From assembly GCA_902651635.1 (NCBI GenBank), contig CACRSC010001917.1, positions 321,180-367,882 on the forward strand: 46,703 nucleotides of DNA, in the 5' to 3' direction. The stretch's first letter is position 1; every line of letters starts with the position of its first letter. The position numbers and the translations under genes were made by a program. Below, piece by piece: positions 1 through 9,487 of the stretch. The stretch comes from Mastigamoeba balamuthi (Eukaryota; Evosea; Mastigamoebida; Mastigamoebidae). The notes beneath the pieces were generated by a model that saw only the letters and a list, made by a program, of their open reading frames with translations, had not been told where the DNA came from and did no database searches.

Positions 1-176
1 CTAGATTTTGCCAGCTGGCTGATTTGCACTTGATGTCATTTGCACACTGAGACAGCAATGCAGAAGGGATTGAGTGGAGCAGGCAATGCTGCAGGAACTG
101 GAGAGCAAGGCCAGGTGAAACACACAGCTGCAGTTCAAGTACAGAAGAGGGAGGACGGGGAGGACAAACCATATTG
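1..176 (+). repeat. Left arm of long inverted repeat
   Basis: The first about 176 bases are an inverted copy of 4541-4712, beginning with the same CTAGATTTTGCCAGCTGG and differing at scattered single bases (roughly 93% identical by eye). The two arms enclose about 4.4 kb, as the terminal repeats of a large element would. The window starts inside or exactly at this arm, so the true outer end and any target duplication cannot be seen. Confidence 0.8.
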
Positions 177-285
177 CTGCAGCAGGGAGAAGATCATGAT
201 CAGAATTCCTGGTATATGCCCTTTTTTGTGAGTTTAACACTTACTGGTTAAACAGTCCCTGGATTGGGCAACCTCCCTCCTGAGA

Positions 286-848
286 GTGGGTGGTCCTTTC
301 TCCAGTGCTCTGTCTGTGATAATGACTAGACCCATTGTTGTGCAGATAGAGCAGTGGACAAAGGCCAACTATGCTCTGCTGTTCAAGGACCACCCGAAGT
401 GGAAGTGCGTTTTTCTTTACAATTGTTTTTCTAATACTAACAATCAACAGGTCAAACGTTCACATGCACTTCGACAACATCATTCAGGCAGTCTGGCCTT
501 CTGAGTTCGTGACGTTCTTCACAGAGAACCCCACCATTTATTTGCAAGGGGTCTGCGAGCACATCCAGGCTGTCTGGCAGAACCAGTGCTGCTTAAATGA
601 GTCATGAGTTCCCCCCCTTCCGTTCCTTTTTGATTACTAACAATTTATGCAGAAGGAGCAGGGCGAGCTCAGCCCGTGCAGAGTCCCCACACATGACAAG
701 GGCCAAGAGACCCAGACACAGCACGACCTGCACCAGCTCTCAGGCTGTTCTCGATGCCATGGACCTGATGAAGGAGACCATGCATGGCACTGAGACTGAA
801 GCTGCTGCTGCTGCTCCTGCAGCAGCAGGGTCCCATGTCACACACTGA
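286..848 (+). CDS. Unrecognised repeat-block gene, copy 1 (5' incomplete)
   Basis: Three exons fit one reading frame: 286-404, 451-600 and 653-848. Introns 405-450 and 601-652 carry the yeast-like branch sequence TACTAAC (435-441, 635-641) and end in CAG. The protein has spaced aromatic residues (IEQWTKANY, HPKW, IIQAVWP, GVCEHIQAVWQN), then a basic patch (TRAKRPR) and an Ala-rich tail. The same exon order, with matching residues, occurs on the other strand at 1725-3085. The N-terminal exons of that copy are missing here, and the sequence upstream of 286 has drifted, so this is probably a 5'-truncated copy. I recognise no domain. The second donor, GTCATG, is weak. Confidence 0.5.
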
Positions 849-1009
849 ATTTCCCTTTCTGTTCATTATAAACAGACTCTCCCTCAGATTGAAGCTGCCT
901 GCTCCCTCTCCCATGCATATACCAAAAACAATGATTGATTGATTTCTTACCATTTAAAATGTATTATAATTGATTCAGGGAGGAGGAGAAAGGAGAGGAA
1001 AACAGCCTA

Positions 1010-1592
1010 GCCTGTACTGAAGGGTTCTGCTACATACTGTAGCAGACCCTGTGTAGCAACACATAGCAAAGGCCTGTGTAGAGATGCATAGCAGATGGTA
1101 GAACTACGTGCTGCAATGCACCCTTCACTATGCAGTGTAGCAGACCCTGCATAGCAGTATGTACACATCAAGCAATGTAGTGGCGTGTAGCAGACCCTGC
1201 CGCAGTGGTGCATAGTGCAATGAATGAACTATGCGGCATAGCAGAGGGTCTGTCACATGCCGCTACACATGGGTCCACTATGTGCTGCTACACATGATGC
1301 CGCTACGTGCCGCTACAGTAGCACTGCATAGTGGTGCGTAGTGGCATTATGTGTAGCAGCACGTAGTGGACCCATGCATAGTGGCATGCGGCAGACCCTC
1401 CACTATGCCGTGTAGTTCATTCATTGCACTGCACACCACTGCAGCAGGGTCCGCTACATGCCACTATGTATGGAGGCGCTACGTGCCACTACACATAAAT
1501 GTGCTACGTGCCACTACGCATAAATACGCTATGTGCCACTACGCATAAATACGCTATGTGCCGCTATGCATAAATACACTATATGCTGCTAC
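1010..1592. repeat. Hairpin-rich CTAYR/YRTAG satellite, block 1
   Basis: The stretch is built from short, imperfect inverted units such as CTACATACTGTAG and CTACGTGCC...GCACGTAG, spaced roughly every 15-30 bases. The 3' part (about 1480-1590) becomes a tandem run of CATAAATACGCTATGTGCC-like units. No coding frame is supported. Related blocks lie at 3115-3495, 3845-4190 and 4735-5385. Confidence 0.8.
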
Positions 1593-1724
1593 ATTATTAG
1601 GCAGCACTGAAATCAATTGTTAACTGCCATCAAAAGGGCAGGCAGGTCATGTTTTTGCTTTTGGGGGAGAGGAGCCCAGCCAGGGCAGCAGAAAACGTTC
1701 AAGTGAGAGGAGTAGAGAGAGGGA

Positions 1725-3085
1725 TCACTGAGGACCAGCAGGTGCCTGGGAAGAGGGTGACTCAGGACCAGCAGGTACCTCAGAGGCCTGGGAGGCACCT
1801 GTGCTCCCAAGCATGTCATTGAGGGCATCAAGTACAGAGTCAGGGTGCTGCGTTCTCCTGGGCCTCTTGGCCTTTGTTGCTCCAGACTTCGTGTCCTTAA
1901 AGCTGGTCCTTCCACGCCTATTGAGCTTATGCGTTAGTAAATGATGAAATAAAAGGAAACGCACTTCTCGTTGCTGTGGTAGTTCTGCCAGACACTCTGG
2001 ATGTGCTCACACACCCCCTTCCTCACCGGGGGATGTGCAGCAAACAGAGTCTGGAACTCCGGTGGCCAGACAGCCTGGATGACGTCGTCACAGTACTCTC
2101 TTATGTCTGACCTGTAGGGAAAGTCAGATGAAATGTGGTAAGAGAGAACAAGAGAGAGGGAAAGAGTTCGTACCTCCACTTGGGGTGCTCCACGAACAGG
2201 GGGTGGTAGTTGACCTTAGTCCACTGCTCTATCTGTAGATAATGGACCTTGCCATTATCACAGACAGAGCAGCGATGTAGGGCCCCCTGTCTGCTGGGAG
2301 GTTCTTCAGCTCTGGGACTTTTCGAGTTAGTAATATACACACATTGTTAGAAATTTTAAAAACAAAGGGTAAGGAAGGAAACGTACCAGAAATGCCAAGC
2401 ATCAGCTTCTCCCTGAGTGTCAGCTTCCTGGACTGTGTGTCTGTGTCAACAGCACACGTGAGGGCATTCATCCTGCAAAAATAGTTTGAATTAGAGCCAG
2501 AAGAACAAGAATGGGGGGAGGGGTTTTGTACCTCATGATGAGGTCGCTCAGAGTACCAGCAAGCAGCATCTGCATGGCCTTGAACCCAGCCCTGACCTCT
2601 TCAAAGGTGCAGGGCTGATGGGTGCACTCCTTGCTGGGCTCAGCAGTGAAAATGGTGAGGAGGTCACGCAACATCTTCATGAGGGCCGAGATCTGCTGCT
2701 TCTCCTGCAGCACCCTCCTCTGCTCCTCGTCAGACTCCGATGCATGTGAGGTGCCCTTGTAGTCATCTGCCAAGACCTTCACATCCTCGTCCTCCTCCTT
2801 CTCCCCCTCTCTCTTCTCCTTCTCCCTCTCAGATTGCACACTGCTGCTGACACATAGTGCTGCTGCAGCAGCTGCACCTAAAGTAACATTAAGAAAGGGT
2901 GTGTGGTGTGGGAATAAAGAAGAGAGGGGAGAATGCTACATACCTGCTTTCCTGAGAGGCATGATGTCTAGGTCTTCATCCAGCTGGGGTGGGGGAGGTA
3001 TCACAGAGATTATTGGCCCAGTACAGCCCTTGTTCTTGTCCTTGGGCTTGTTCTTGTGCTTCTTGGTGGGGGTTTTGCACAGCAT
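1725..3085 (-). pseudogene. Unrecognised repeat-block gene, copy 2 (full exon set, one frameshift)
   Basis: On the minus strand six exons can be joined: 2944-3085, 2532-2877, 2387-2472, 2174-2317, 1965-2111 and 1725-1917. The start is ATG at 3085 (MLCKTPTKKHKNKPKDKNKG). The N-terminus is Lys-rich, followed by an acidic/basic stretch (EREKEKREGEKEEDEDV), then the aromatic core shared with copy 1 and a basic KAKRPRR patch. Introns show GTACGT, GTACGA and GTGCGT donors and TACTAAC branch sites. Within exon 4, next to IEQWTK, this copy is one base shorter than copy 1, which breaks the frame; all other exon phases agree. It is therefore a recently broken gene or a sequencing error. The intact product would be about 352 residues. 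Function unknown; the charged low-complexity N-terminus suggests a nuclear protein, as inference only. Confidence 0.55.
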
Positions 3086-3114
3086 CTTTGAAAACACTGT
3101 TAAATGACATCAAT

Positions 3115-3495
3115 AGTGGGATGAGATGCAGATACCCTCTGCTATGCCGTGTAGTGGATGGTCTGCTACATGCCACTACACAGATACCCTCTGCTACACT
3201 ATGTAGCAAAACATGCTCGAGCACCTTTCGCTATGTGGCATAGTGGAGGTTGCTATGTAGTGGCACGTAGCAGACCATCCACTATGCACTGCTATGCAGA
3301 TACCCTTCGCTACACTGTGTAGCGAAACATGCTCGAGTGCCTTCCGCTATGCCACGTAGTGAAGGTTGCTATATAGCAGCACATAGCGGACCATCCGCTA
3401 CACACCACTGCGCAGATACCCTTTCTTCACTACACTGCGTAGCAAAGGTTACTATGTAGCGGCACTTGGCAGAAGGTCCACTACGCACTGTAGCA
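3115..3495. repeat. Hairpin-rich satellite, block 2, with about 119-bp tandem period
   Basis: Two units are clear: AAACATGCTCGAG recurs about 119 bases apart (near 3208 and 3327), each followed by a GCTATGYGGCATAG-like hairpin, then TGCTATRTAGYRGCACRTAGC and CCATCC. The units differ by paired substitutions that often keep the inverted arms matched. No gene is seen. The following 3500-3840 is AT-rich and holds nothing I can name. Confidence 0.75.
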
Positions 3496-3844
3496 GAAGT
3501 ACCTTATGAGAAAAAGTATTTCACCACCGGGATTTGAACTACCATCCCCAAAATACAAAGTACACACTTTGCGCTTACACTATCAATCACTATCTCTTCT
3601 AAACTATATGTTATACTTCACGGCATGCTCACAGACATTACTTAACCACAATCCAGTGTAATCGATATTTAACACTCGGAAGCTCATCTTTGGTATTGTG
3701 CAATGCAAAAACCAATTTACATTCCATTTATTCACAACTTTATGCTATGCCAAAACCGGATTTATTAGTCAACATTTGATAAAATCTAGTTATGAACTTT
3801 TCAGTGTACTTGATCAAGACTGTTATTTGTATACATGACTGGTA

Positions 3845-4190
3845 TGATTAGCATTGCAGAACCTCTGCTATGTACTGCTAAGTGGGTATCTTCTGCTATG
3901 CTATATAGTATAGTGGAAGGCACTGAAGTGCCTTCTGCTACGTGGTGTAGCAGACACAATGCTGTAGGATGCATTGCAGAAGGTCTGCTATACAGTGCCA
4001 CACTGATACTCTCTGCTATGTAGCATAGCAGAAGGCACTAGAGCACCTTTCACTGTGTGTATGGTGGAGCAGACCCTATAGTTAGTGTAGCAGCAGTGTG
4101 TAGCAGACCTTCTGCTATGAGTCACTGCAGCAGCAATTCACTTCTGCTACACTACGTAGTGGAGCAAGTGGAACTGGATCCACTACAGTA
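3845..4190. repeat. Hairpin-rich satellite, block 3
   Basis: It has the same CTAYR/YRTAG inverted units as the other blocks, with recurring TCTGCTATGTA and AGCAGA. The block ends in a module, CACTACAGTACGTAAACGTG followed by ATTGACATG, that recurs at the end of block 4 (5176-5200). No coding frame is supported. Confidence 0.7.
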
Positions 4191-4540
4191 CGTAAACGTG
4201 ATTGACATGATATGGAAGTGAACTGTCTCGATTGGCTCAAGCTGCTTCATTCTCTCTTTGATGTTGTGTTTATTTTGCCAAATAATTGTGTCTTTTAAAT
4301 ATTCACCTATAGAATTATTTAATATATACAAACCTGTGCTGGAGCTGCCCACAACATACTGGCATTTGTTCTCTGCTGCTTTGGTCTGGCTCCACGCAGC
4401 AGTCCTGTTGGTCACCAACAGAGAAGACCATCTTCCAGTTGTTTCATTCCACTTCTCGGGGCAGTGGCAACCACACATGTGACCAGTTCTCTGCAGGTTA
4501 CACTGTGTCGAGTAGTACCTGTCACATGTTCTGTAGTGAT

Positions 4541-4712
4541 ATGGTTTGTCCTCCTCATCCTTCCTCTTATGTACTTGACCTGCAGCTGTGTGTTTCACCT
4601 CGCCTTGCTCTCCTGTTCCTGCAACATTGCCTGCTCCACTCAATCCCTTCTGCATTGCTGTCTCAGTGCACAAATGACATCAAGTGCAAATCAGCCAGCT
4701 GGCAAAATCTAG
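4541..4712 (-). repeat. Right arm of long inverted repeat
   Basis: This is the reverse complement of 1-176, ending in CTAG at 4709-4712. An open frame runs leftward through it on the minus strand to about 4152 (contains DKPYHYRTCDRYYSTQCNLQ). It has a loose resemblance to a C2H2 finger but lacks the full set of ligands, so I do not call a gene. Satellite follows directly on the outer side. Confidence 0.8.
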
Positions 4713-4734
4713 GCTGCTTACCCTCAGGCTTCCG

Positions 4735-5385
4735 CTACACTTAGCTACACAATTATTTCTGTTATGCACTGCTACACATACCTTTGCTGCACTGTGTAGT
4801 GGATCACCCTCTGCAACACATTGCTACATTGGCTCTGCTACTCAGTGTAGCGGACCCACCCATCACTACATGCTGCTACACCTGTCTTCACTACGTCATG
4901 TAGTGAAGGTACCTCCACTATGCAGCATAGTGGAGCATATGTAGCAATGCATAGCGGCAGTGCCTTCGCTTCTCTGTGTAGTGGAGGTGCCTTCACTATG
5001 TGGTGTAGTGGAGCCTGCACAGCAGTGTGTAGCGGAGGTACCTCTGCTATGCATTGCTACATGCACTCCACTACGCACAGCTACACAGGTGCCACTACAC
5101 ACCGCTGCTGAAATTCACTTCCACTACACTATGTAGGGGAGCATGCATAGCACTGCATAGTGGAACTGGATCCGCTATGGCACGTAAACGTGCTTGACAT
5201 GTAGTGGAGGTCTGTGTAGTGGTGCATAGTGGATGGTAGAACTACAAGCTGCTACACAGCCTTCACTATGCACTGTAGTGGACCTTACATAGCAGCACAT
5301 AGTGAAGGCCTGCATAGCAGTGCATAGTTCAACCATTTGCAATGCACTACTACATAAGCCTTTGCTATGCATTGCAACATGCTTA
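4735..5385. repeat. Hairpin-rich satellite, block 4
   Basis: Dense CTACAC/GTGTAG inverted units, e.g. CTACGTCATGTAGTGAAGG and CTATGCAGCATAGTGGAG. It includes a second copy of the GGATCC...ACGTAAACGTG.TTGACATG module at about 5168-5200. It abuts the decayed SAP-domain gene. Confidence 0.75.
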
Positions 5386-5423
5386 ATGTGGAGAGAGCAA
5401 AGTGAACAAAGGAGTTGAAGAGA

Positions 5424-5826
5424 ATGACCAAGCCTCAGCTTGTTAAACTGCTCAAGACGAAGCTTGGTGCTCATGCAACAGGCAATAAGCCAGAGCTCAT
5501 TCGTCATATTCTCAGAAGCCTCAGTCAATGCTGTTGCAGGCCGGATGGCTGTATTTCTGGCCTTCAAGATTCAAGGTCATCCAATACAGATCGACTTCTA
5601 CAAGCTGTTTTTCAACCTTGTCAACAGACTGGACAAGCTTCTTAGCTACCTTCCGTTTCCTTGGGTGATCAAGGACTTCACTATTATGTTCTTCATCTGG
5701 TTAATTCGTTCAACCATTGTGGCCAGCTACTCTGCAGTAAATTCCCACAAATGGCACTTGGTCAACACCAAGACTAAGGATGATAATATGAAGGACCATA
5801 TCACTACTTTTTGTTCAGAAACTTGA
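5424..5826 (+). pseudogene. Decayed SAP-domain gene (relative of the 31.5-kb element gene)
   Basis: From ATG 5424 the frame encodes a SAP-type helix-turn-helix (MTKPQLVKLLKTKLGAHATG, then NKPELIRHIL). Near 5510-5535 the homology moves by one base to a second frame that runs to TGA at 5824-5826. The second part (DFYKLFFNLVNRLDKLLSYL, PFPWV, FFIWLIRSTIVASYS) matches the C-terminal half of the protein at 31732-32502 almost residue by residue. The terminal repeats of that element are absent here. SAP motifs usually bind DNA; the conserved C-terminal module is unknown to me. Confidence 0.6.
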
Positions 5827-5849
5827 TCAGAAACTGCCCCTGAAGGAGC

Positions 5850-6880
5850 AATAGACTTAAACATCAGAAATTTTATTTTCCATCTCTGGTTGGATTTATT
5901 TCCCACCTTTCAACAGTTATATATCTACAGTGATGGACACAATCCTTCAAATATAAGTTTGCAGGTCTGAATAATATGGTCGGGAAGCTGCATGTCACCT
6001 ACAGGGTGCATAAGGTAGTACAAAGAAGGCCTATACCAATAAGTTGAACACTCTTTGGTCCTAGTACCCCAATAGTGGTATCTTAAGCCCACGTTCAGCC
6101 AATGGCTTGGCAACATTATTTCTGTGATTCATCACACATTGCATGCAGGGCAGTAATGCTGATACTGCTTGAACAACCACTGTACAAAAAACACAGAATA
6201 CATGTGTGCTAGGTATGGAATTCCATTTCATACATGCTGCACACCATAGAATGCAGTATCAACTGATTCTCTAGAAGGCACATGTGAAGGGATTTGTTAT
6301 CCAGTACCCACATTGTACCTTACTGGGTACCCATGCAGTACTGTGCATCTCTTATGAGCAACCCATGTGGGCACCTATGCGGATTTTTCCTCTTTTGGTT
6401 TTTTCTTTTCTTTGGGTTAAACTGTGCATGGTTTTTCGGTTTCTTCACAAGTAGGGTTCACCAATGACATTTCTGGTCTTCTTAAGTGGGTTCTTAATGA
6501 CAACTGCAAATTTCATAAAGTGCACTTCTGAGGCAAGACTGCAATCCAGAATGAGTTGGCCAAACTTGAGGGGGCTATTACTGTGATTGTGCCAGTCTTC
6601 AAGCAAGGTCGACACTGCCACCCTATTACATCCAGCCCAGTTCAGAGGCCACCTGATCCAACACCAAAATACAACCTTAAGCCTTCTCTGGCATATGCTC
6701 TGCCACTGCCACTGCTTCACTTTCTCGTCTAGTGCTGCCCCTGTGCCTTGCTGCACTGCACCCACAATGCCCAGCCACATCCACAAGATTTCCTTCCATC
6801 CAGAATTGTGGTCAGTCGGGACAGCAGCCTTGTAACTCTGCTGTGCCAAACGTCCTAAGCCCACGAAAGATACCGGATCG
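5850..6880. other. Gene-poor stretch before the GC-rich region
   Basis: About 1 kb of moderate GC with no frame I can support. A 139-codon minus-strand frame at 6445-6864 is open but has no recognisable motif and no splice context. Composition changes sharply at about 6880, where RRP40 ends. Confidence 0.5.
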
Positions 6881-6886
6881 GTTGTT

Positions 6887-7833
6887 CTAGGAATCGTATT
6901 CGCGCTTAGCGGGGTCGGATTTGATGCGTGCGACGAGGGCGTTGACCATCGCCCAGGTCTTGACGTCCGACAGCGTCTCGCTGTTGGTGATGGCGTTTGC
7001 GATGACGACGGTCTGCTGCGCGGTGGGCGCCTTGACCCACACGCGCCCGTTGAGCCCCACGGCGACCTCGAACGCCAGCGCCTGCCCCAGCGCGCACAGC
7101 ACCGCGCAGTCGGGGTCCATCAGCTTCCTGCATAGGCCCGTGCTGCACCTGACGACGTGGCCCTCGAAGAGCTCGCCAAACCCCTCGGCCTGCGAGGGCG
7201 GCGGTTGGTCCGCGGTTCGGTTCCCGCGGGGTGCGATGTTATTTCCCGCACCTTCTTGCGGATGCTCATGCACTCGAGCTCGGGCTCCATGTCGCGGTTG
7301 GCCACGACGACGCGGGCGTACACCAGCGAGCCCTTGTTCAGCGTCGGCCTGTTGCGCTTGGTCGCGCCCTCGAACGCCATCGCGGGCAGCGTGGCCAGCG
7401 CCGCCGCCCCGATGTCCACCGAGAACCCGTTTGCATTCTGTTCCGCAAATTTGCCGCCGCCCCCGCGCGTGTGAATTTCAATCGAATTCAATTCAATTCA
7501 ATTGACTGCAGCACTGACCTTATCCGTGACGACCCCGATAACGTAGTCCTCCACAGCGGGCACGTACTAAGGAGGCCTGAGTCGGGCTGCGAGGAGGAGG
7601 AGGAGGAGGAGAGTGCGGACGCGGCGCTGGGAGTTGTCGATGTAGTAGAAGCGCTGCTTGTCGCGGTAGCGCACGAGACCCGCACGAGAGGCGATGACCG
7701 CGTCGCCGACGGCGGCGATGCCGGGGCCCGCGCGGATCTCGGCGCCCGTCGCGCCGCAGAGGGCGTCGCCGGGCATCACGAACGTGTCCACCTTGCTCTG
7801 GAGCCCCATCGCTGCCGCCGCTGCCGCTGCCAT
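6887..7833 (-). CDS. RRP40: Exosome complex subunit Rrp40 (EXOSC3)
   Basis: Rrp40 is a cap subunit of the RNA exosome, carrying S1 and KH RNA-binding domains and working in 3'-to-5' RNA decay and rRNA processing. Four exons: 7621-7833, 7519-7566, 7252-7437 and 6887-7189; phases agree, giving about 249 residues (human about 275). Key family stretches are visible: VEDYVIGVV at the S1 start, AFEGATKRNRP, VVANRDMEPELEC, and a C-terminal KH region with GLNGRVWVKA and QQTVVIANAI. Introns begin GTCCGC, GTCAGT and GTGCGG; intron 2 has a CAATTGAATTGAATTG tract. The first ATG (7833) is followed by seven Ala codons and a second ATG at 7809, so the start could be either. It is co-oriented with TRM13, whose stop lies 191 bp upstream. 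Confidence 0.93.
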
Positions 7834-8024
7834 CGCGCGCGCCGTTCGCAGGTCGCCCAGCAGAAACAACAAAGAAGATACTACCCGAATATCTCGGGCG
7901 AATGGCGTCACTTTTGCCTGCGCGGGAAACTGTGTGCCTGTAGTTCTGTTACGAGCGTTGTTGGCGAGGCGCCGCTTAGTGTGTTTGCGCTGTCCTTGTG
8001 TGCAGTGAGAGCCGCGTGGGGGGG

Positions 8025-9336
8025 TCACTTGCGCTCGGCGAGCAGCAGGAGGTTCTCGGGCGAGACGTCGTCGGGGACGTAGAACACGACGTCGATGTTC
8101 TCGAACCCGCACGAGCGCAGGAACTGCGCCCGGCCCTCTGCGAGCAGCCTGCGCGCCGCGCGCCCCAGCACGATGCGCTCGTCGAAGGGCATGGGCCCGC
8201 TGGCCGCGGCCGCCGCAGCGTCCTTGGTCAGCGTCGCCCACGCGGCGGCCCCGCACAGCACGCGGAACGCCCGCGGGCCGAAGCCCAGCGAGCGCAGGTA
8301 CGCGCGGCCCGCGTAGTCGCGCCAGTTGCAGCGGTGCCAGCAGCACATGGCCACCGCCACGCGCGCGCCCCCCGAGCCCGCGGGCATCCGCGCGACGGCG
8401 CGCAGCGCGAGGTCGCAGGCGGCGCCGCAGAGGTGCTTGCCGAACGCCAGCACGCGGCCGCCGCACGCCCGCACGGGGCCCAGGGCGGCGACGTCGAGGT
8501 CCTTGATGTCGATGCCCACGCGCTCGAACGTCACGCGCGAGCCCGCGGCCGGCGCGGCCTCGCAGGCGCCTCCGCGGGCGCCCTCGGACCGCGAGTTGAA
8601 CTTGCCGCGGTCGACGAGCACGAACGAGGCCGAGTCGCCACAGAGCGCGGCCATGACGCGCGAGAGGTGCGCCTTGCCCGCGCCGAGCTCGAGGAACGCG
8701 TGGCCCAGGGCCCCGGGGCCGCTGCCCAGCCACCCGCGGCGCAGGAGGTGCGCGCAGAGGCTCGCCAGCTGCGGCATGTGCTTGCGCGAGCCGCTGCTGC
8801 GGAAGACGGCGCGGTCCGCGGCCTCGGCCTCGGGGCACGCGAGGAACTCGCTGCGGGGCTCGGGGACGCCGGCAGACGCGAGGCGGGCCAGCGAGAGGAC
8901 CTCGAAGACGAGCGCCTCGTCGGCCCACAGCGGGACCGGGGGAGCGTCGGGCGGCAGCTCGCCCTCGTGGTCGCTGCCGCGGTTCGCGTCGAGCTTGTAG
9001 CACGGCAGCTCGGGGGCGCGCGAGAGCAGCTTGCCCGTGCACCGCTTGACGTGGTCCGCGAGCCTCTCGGGCTCCACAGTGCTGGCGCAGCGCAGAGCGC
9101 AGGGGCCGCGTCAGGAGATATTTTCCGGGTGGAGATATTTTCCCTGTGTGTGGTGCGCACTGGCTGGGGTCGAGCGGGCAGGGCACGCGGGTGGTCGATT
9201 CCGCTGTCGCGTGCGGGCCGCAGAAGCGGGAGTTGGTGGTCTTGGGGAGCTTGCAGTAGCGGTTCTTCTGCGGTATCCACACCTCGCAGCGGCCCTCTAT
9301 CGGCGGCGGCCGCGGCTTGCGCTGCTTCTCTGCCAT
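8025..9336 (-). CDS. TRM13: tRNA 2'-O-methyltransferase TRM13 homologue
   Basis: TRM13 2'-O-methylates position 4 of certain tRNAs, using SAM. Exon 1 is 9161-9336 and exon 2 is 8025-9081, joined in frame to give about 410 residues. The N-terminus has the CCCH-type finger of the family (GRCEVWIPQKNRYCK ... RFCGPH), then the CHHC finger CPLDPSHTVEPERLADHVKRC, which is formed across the splice (His codon split CA|C). The methyltransferase core shows LELGAGKAHLSR (SAM loop), GKHLCGAACDLALR and MCCWHRCNW, all hallmark TRM13 strings. The intron (9082-9160) holds two copies of GGAAAATATCTCC. Long open frames on the other strand and in other frames here are by-products of GC-rich codons. Confidence 0.92.
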
Positions 9337-9487
9337 GTTTTCGTACTGTAGATTTTTTCTCGGTGATAGAATCTGCTCAGTGTCCTGTTTTCGAGCTGAC
9401 TGACATGTGGCACGCATCGTACGGACCGCCGTCTGCCGCCCCATCGGGGCCTCCTCCGGCCAAAAGTGCATGAGTGTTTGATTGTGA

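Noticed and set aside
3110-3500. CRISPR-like array
   Set aside because: Repeats are not uniform, spacers are not unique, and the genome is eukaryotic. The pattern is hairpin satellite.
3505-3600. tRNA-like or SINE sequence on the minus strand (AGTTCAAATCCC B-box-like, T-run after it)
   Set aside because: The T and anticodon stems do not pair properly, so no tRNA; too little evidence for a SINE from one copy.
4152-4673. C2H2 zinc-finger gene on the minus strand (DKPYHYRTCDRYYSTQ)
   Set aside because: One Cys and one His of the finger are missing, and no exon context supports it. The frame lies partly in the inverted-repeat arm.
6445-6864. 139-residue minus-strand protein
   Set aside because: No motif, no homologue recognised, and Trp-rich odd composition; likely chance.
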